A stretch of 8,083 bases of DNA from Syntrophus sp. (in: bacteria) (GTDB lineage Bacteria; Desulfobacterota; Syntrophia; Syntrophales; UBA8958), in contig DMAT01000057.1 in the NCBI GenBank assembly GCA_003451635.1, forward strand, positions 1 to 8,083, written 5' to 3'. Below are positions 6,110 through 8,083 of this stretch, one piece after another. The notes below the pieces were generated by a model, which had not been told where the DNA came from, ran no database searches, and saw nothing but the letters and a program-made list of their open reading frames with translations. Made by a program: the position numbers and the translations under genes. Position 1 is the first letter of the stretch; every line of letters begins with the position of its first letter.

Positions 6110-6895
6110 CTATTTTCCAAGGGGCCGGTCCGAGAGCAGATCCTTCAGGAACTGCACCGCAAGGTCGGCGGATGAGACCCATCCATCGCTGTTAGCGGCG
6201 GCATCTTTCCATGATTCCCGGGCTTCGGGGTGGGGGCCGCAGACGGCAACCCTGCCCTTTCCATATGTGGACATCAATGCTGCAATGCTGCCGTCACCAT
6301 AGGTAGCCACTATCTCCACGGCCTCGTTTGTCTTTGTGAGCTGGAAATCGGGACCGGCCTTGAAGAACATGGCGCGGGTCTTCCCCATCCACCTGACAGG
6401 CAGGATTTTCGCTTCGAAGCTGCCATGAAAGACCCTCGCTTTTGCGGCAATTATGCCGAGGCCCTTCACATGTTCCGAGCCTTCATCCCAGCCGATGGAG
6501 GCCATGAAACCACCCCCGCAGATCCCGAGGTAGCGCCCCCCTTTGCGCAGATATTCTTTTATTGAGGCAGTGACTTTCGGCGTGAATGCCTTCACCATGG
6601 GGATCATGTCGTCCTCTGTGCCCCCGATTATGAAGACGGCTGCATTACCAAGGAGGCGCGGAATATCTCCCGGAACCGAGACAAACCTGACTCTTAAGCC
6701 CGCGCTCTTTGCAATTTCCGCTGCCGCTTCCGGACAATCCTCTGCTGAGACCGGGCCATTATAAACCAATGCATATTTGCCGGGGCCGCCATTATCCCTG
6801 CCTGGCAAAGCCAACGGTTCTGAAGAAGCTGTTGAAGATATACAGAGGAATATGGCGCTGAAAACAAGGAAATTTGACAGAATTCTGCTAAGCAT
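6110..6895 (-). CDS. Exported class I glutamine amidotransferase-like protein (BPL_N type)
   Basis: Predicted precursor of 261 residues. Residues 1 to about 23 look like a Sec signal peptide, so the protein is probably periplasmic. The mature part reads as a class I glutamine-amidotransferase-like fold: an early strand YALVYNG (41-47), IIGGTEDDM (89-97), the nucleophile elbow GGRYLGICGGGFMAS (119-133) with candidate catalytic Cys126, and a late PHPEA motif (221-225) supplying His222 and Glu224. This elbow and the length match the BPL_N family (the domain at the N terminus of fungal biotin-protein ligases, found alone in many bacteria). The Cys-His-Glu triad looks complete, so an enzyme (amidase, hydrolase or transferase) is likely, but the substrate is unknown. 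A PfpI/DJ-1-type protein is an alternative. ATG 6895 is preceded by GGGAG 8 bases upstream. The gene begins 32 bases after the DUF4436-like gene, so the two probably share an mRNA. Export is unusual because free glutamine-dependent synthesis is cytoplasmic. Confidence 0.78.
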   Translation of the reverse strand: MLSRILSNFLVFSAIFLCISSTASSEPLALPGRDNGGPGKYALVYNGPVSAEDCPEAAAEIAKSAGLRVRFVSVPGDIPRLLGNAAVFIIGGTEDDMIPMVKAFTPKVTASIKEYLRKGGRYLGICGGGFMASIGWDEGSEHVKGLGIIAAKARVFHGSFEAKILPVRWMGKTRAMFFKAGPDFQLTKTNEAVEIVATYGDGSIAALMSTYGKGRVAVCGPHPEARESWKDAAANSDGWVSSADLAVQFLKDLLSDRPLGK

Positions 6896-6927
6896 GCCCG
6901 CTTCTCCCTTCGCTTTTTCTAACCAAT

Positions 6928-7803
6928 TCAGGAATTTTTACGCAGAACCCAAGTCAGCGCTATCGCGATCAGGGTTGCCGCAGTAATCGCTTCGGCCCAG
7001 AAAAATGACATGTAATCAGCCAGGCACCCAATTGGTGGAGCGCCGGGCATAGCATTTCTGAGCGGCACGAGGGCAAAGAGCATTCCTCCCAGCCATCCCA
7101 GCATGCTCATCTCAATCTTCCGGCCCCCCACGATCACGGCGAAACCGGCCAGGAAGGCCGCCAGAGTCAAAAGACCGATCAGTACCATGATAAAAACGGC
7201 AAAGCCGAGGGAAGAGCGCGATCGTTCCACGTCGAAGGCAATTTCAGCGGTCGAGAAGCCCCGGTCTTTCTGCTTGATCTCGTTTGTTCCAATCTTGAAG
7301 CCTGTGATGCCGGGCTTCAGGTCCAGCGAGAATGGTACGGCGCTCCAGGAGGTTGATTTACGATCCCTTTCCTTCTGGGAAGCAATACAGACCCAGAGCA
7401 ATCCTGTGTAACGGTCCCAGGGAAACTGGCTGCTGTCTCCCTGCAGGGCCATATTCACATCCAGGGGCTGCATGGATTCACCCTTTTTGAACGTGGTTTC
7501 GGATTTACCCGCCGCACTGTTGGTATAGACAATCACGGCACTTATCAGGACATCATCTTTGTCAAGCAGGGCGCCCTGGGGCTCAAACTGCATCCGGAGC
7601 ACAAGCTCTCCCCTGACGGGATCAAGGGAAGCGATTTTGGCCGTGACCCTGACATAATCGGCCTCGCCTGGTTTGAGGGGCGAAAAATGAAGCACCGTTT
7701 TCTGGCTTTCCTGCTGGTAACCTGACAGCAGGAGAAAATACGCAGTCCCGATAATACCGAAACACATCACCAGGATGAGGACCTGCACAATCCTTCTGTT
7801 CAC
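6928..7803 (-). CDS. DUF4436-like membrane protein, function unknown
   Basis: Predicted protein of 291 residues. An N-terminal hydrophobic segment (about 5-28) anchors an extracytoplasmic domain of about 170 residues that looks mainly beta-stranded (alternating hydrophobic pattern, 36-195). Three more membrane segments follow at about 199-226, 233-249 and 267-287, with a basic C-terminal end. The combination of FPWDRY (127-132) late in the outer domain and LRNAMPGAPPIG (248-259) between the last two helices matches what I remember of DUF4436, a family of bacterial membrane proteins without known function. I have not been able to test this by a profile search. GTG 7803 is the start, supported by GGGAGG (7813-7818) 9 bases upstream and a promoter just beyond. 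It is the first gene of a probable two-gene operon with the exported amidotransferase-like protein. No signs of truncation were seen. Confidence 0.75.
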   Translation of the reverse strand: MNRRIVQVLILVMCFGIIGTAYFLLLSGYQQESQKTVLHFSPLKPGEADYVRVTAKIASLDPVRGELVLRMQFEPQGALLDKDDVLISAVIVYTNSAAGKSETTFKKGESMQPLDVNMALQGDSSQFPWDRYTGLLWVCIASQKERDRKSTSWSAVPFSLDLKPGITGFKIGTNEIKQKDRGFSTAEIAFDVERSRSSLGFAVFIMVLIGLLTLAAFLAGFAVIVGGRKIEMSMLGWLGGMLFALVPLRNAMPGAPPIGCLADYMSFFWAEAITAATLIAIALTWVLRKNS

Positions 7804-7838
7804 CGGGTATTACCTCCCTCGACAAATGTTATATTACC

Positions 7839-7867
7839 ATTATAGCTACTATTTAATACCTTATAAA
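7839..7867 (-). promoter_or_regulatory. Sigma-70-type promoter for the DUF4436-like operon
   Basis: On the minus strand a perfect TATAAT (7839-7844) is preceded after exactly 17 bases by TTTATA (7862-7867), which matches four of six positions of the -35 consensus. Transcription would begin near 7832, giving a leader of about 30 bases that contains the GGGAGG ribosome-binding site. The surrounding 7820-7870 stretch is markedly AT-rich against a GC-rich background. No operator repeat is evident in it. Confidence 0.6.
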
Positions 7868-7966
7868 GCTGGACTACAAGGAAGTTGTCACCGAATGCAT
7901 TTCATCCGGCAAAACCATATCAGATAAAAATGAGGGGAGCAGGGGGAGAGTAGCGCCGGAAAATCT

Positions 7967-7999
7967 AAAGGGGTTAACCTTTGTCTGGCTAACCCCTTT
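7967..7999 (-). terminator. Strong hairpin terminator after tRNA-Ala
   Basis: Arms AAAGGGGTTAACC (7967-7979) and GGCTAACCCCTTT (7987-7999) pair over 13 positions with a single mismatch and leave a 7-base loop. Read on the minus strand, the hairpin starts 8 bases after the tRNA CCA end and is followed by AGATTTTCC, a short T-tract. The plus-strand exit has AATTTTC, so it may also work in the other direction. It isolates the tRNA transcript from the downstream DUF4436-like operon. Confidence 0.8.
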
Positions 8000-8006
8000 A
8001 ATTTTC

Positions 8007-8083
8007 TGGTGGAGCTGGTCGGGATCGAACCGACGACCTACGGCTTGCAAAGCCGCCGCTCTAGCCAGCTGAGCTATATCCCC
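8007..8083 (-). tRNA. tRNA-Ala, anticodon TGC
   Basis: A complete 77-base cloverleaf on the minus strand with encoded CCA (8007-8009). It has D arm GCTC/GAGC with a 9-base loop, an anticodon stem of GCGGC with GCCGT (last pair G-T) around loop TTTGCAA giving anticodon TGC, a 5-base variable loop, and T arm GTCGG/CCGAC around loop TTCGATC. The G3-T70 wobble in the acceptor stem, the alanine identity element, is present. The acceptor stem (GGGGATA with CAGCTCC) has two non-pairs, A5-G68 and A7-C66, which is odd for an otherwise perfect tRNA. Base 1 of the tRNA is the last base of the window, so its promoter and any upstream tRNA or rRNA neighbour cannot be seen. Confidence 0.93.

Noticed and set aside
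5998..6195. 65-codon plus-strand frame in the intergenic region
   Set aside because: No convincing ribosome site or conserved-looking features; half of it overlaps the end of the amidotransferase-like gene on the other strand.
6835..6848. Cys18 of the amidotransferase-like protein as a lipobox cysteine
   Set aside because: The preceding residues are Ile-Phe-Leu; position -1 must be small (Gly, Ala or Ser), so ordinary signal peptidase cleavage is more likely.
8007..8083. tRNA-Ala as part of a 16S-Ile-Ala-23S rRNA spacer
   Set aside because: The sequence downstream of the tRNA on its own strand is a terminator and protein genes, not 23S rRNA.

Overview
The window is a dense, gene-rich piece of a Gram-negative bacterial chromosome. 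GC-rich coding regions are separated by short AT-rich gaps. A lipoprotein-anchored ABC importer and a menaquinone-type prenyltransferase and methyltransferase pair fit an anaerobic or facultative respirer. The overall style (many overlapping genes, these families) resembles Desulfobacterota / former Deltaproteobacteria such as the Syntrophus group. That placement is an impression from gene content, not a demonstrated assignment.

Left half, plus strand (1-5634): a compact gene string. It holds the C-terminal two thirds of a transketolase, a substrate-binding lipoprotein, an ABC ATPase, an ABC permease, a UbiA/MenA prenyltransferase and, after a 131-base gap, a UbiE/MenG methyltransferase. The first five genes overlap end to start by 4, 17, 23 and 1 bases, which strongly suggests one mRNA with coupled translation. 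The last two enzymes would perform the final two steps of menaquinone synthesis at the membrane: prenylation of the naphthoate head group, then C-methylation. The importer is of the nitrate/sulfonate/taurine/thiamine-precursor class (SsuABC/ThiXYZ-like), and its substrate cannot be read from the sequence. Its position between a thiamine-diphosphate enzyme and quinone genes is the main functional puzzle of this half.

Right half, minus strand (5661-8083), read right to left: a tRNA-Ala(TGC), a strong hairpin terminator, a well-formed promoter, a DUF4436-like membrane protein, an exported glutamine-amidotransferase-like (BPL_N-type) protein 32 bases downstream, and a small exported four-cysteine protein. 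The two gene strings converge at about 5635-5660 on a short shared hairpin. The membrane protein and exported amidotransferase-like protein form a likely two-gene envelope operon of unknown function. This pair is the best candidate for something undescribed.

I found no CRISPR array, insertion sequence, integrase, phage gene or rRNA.
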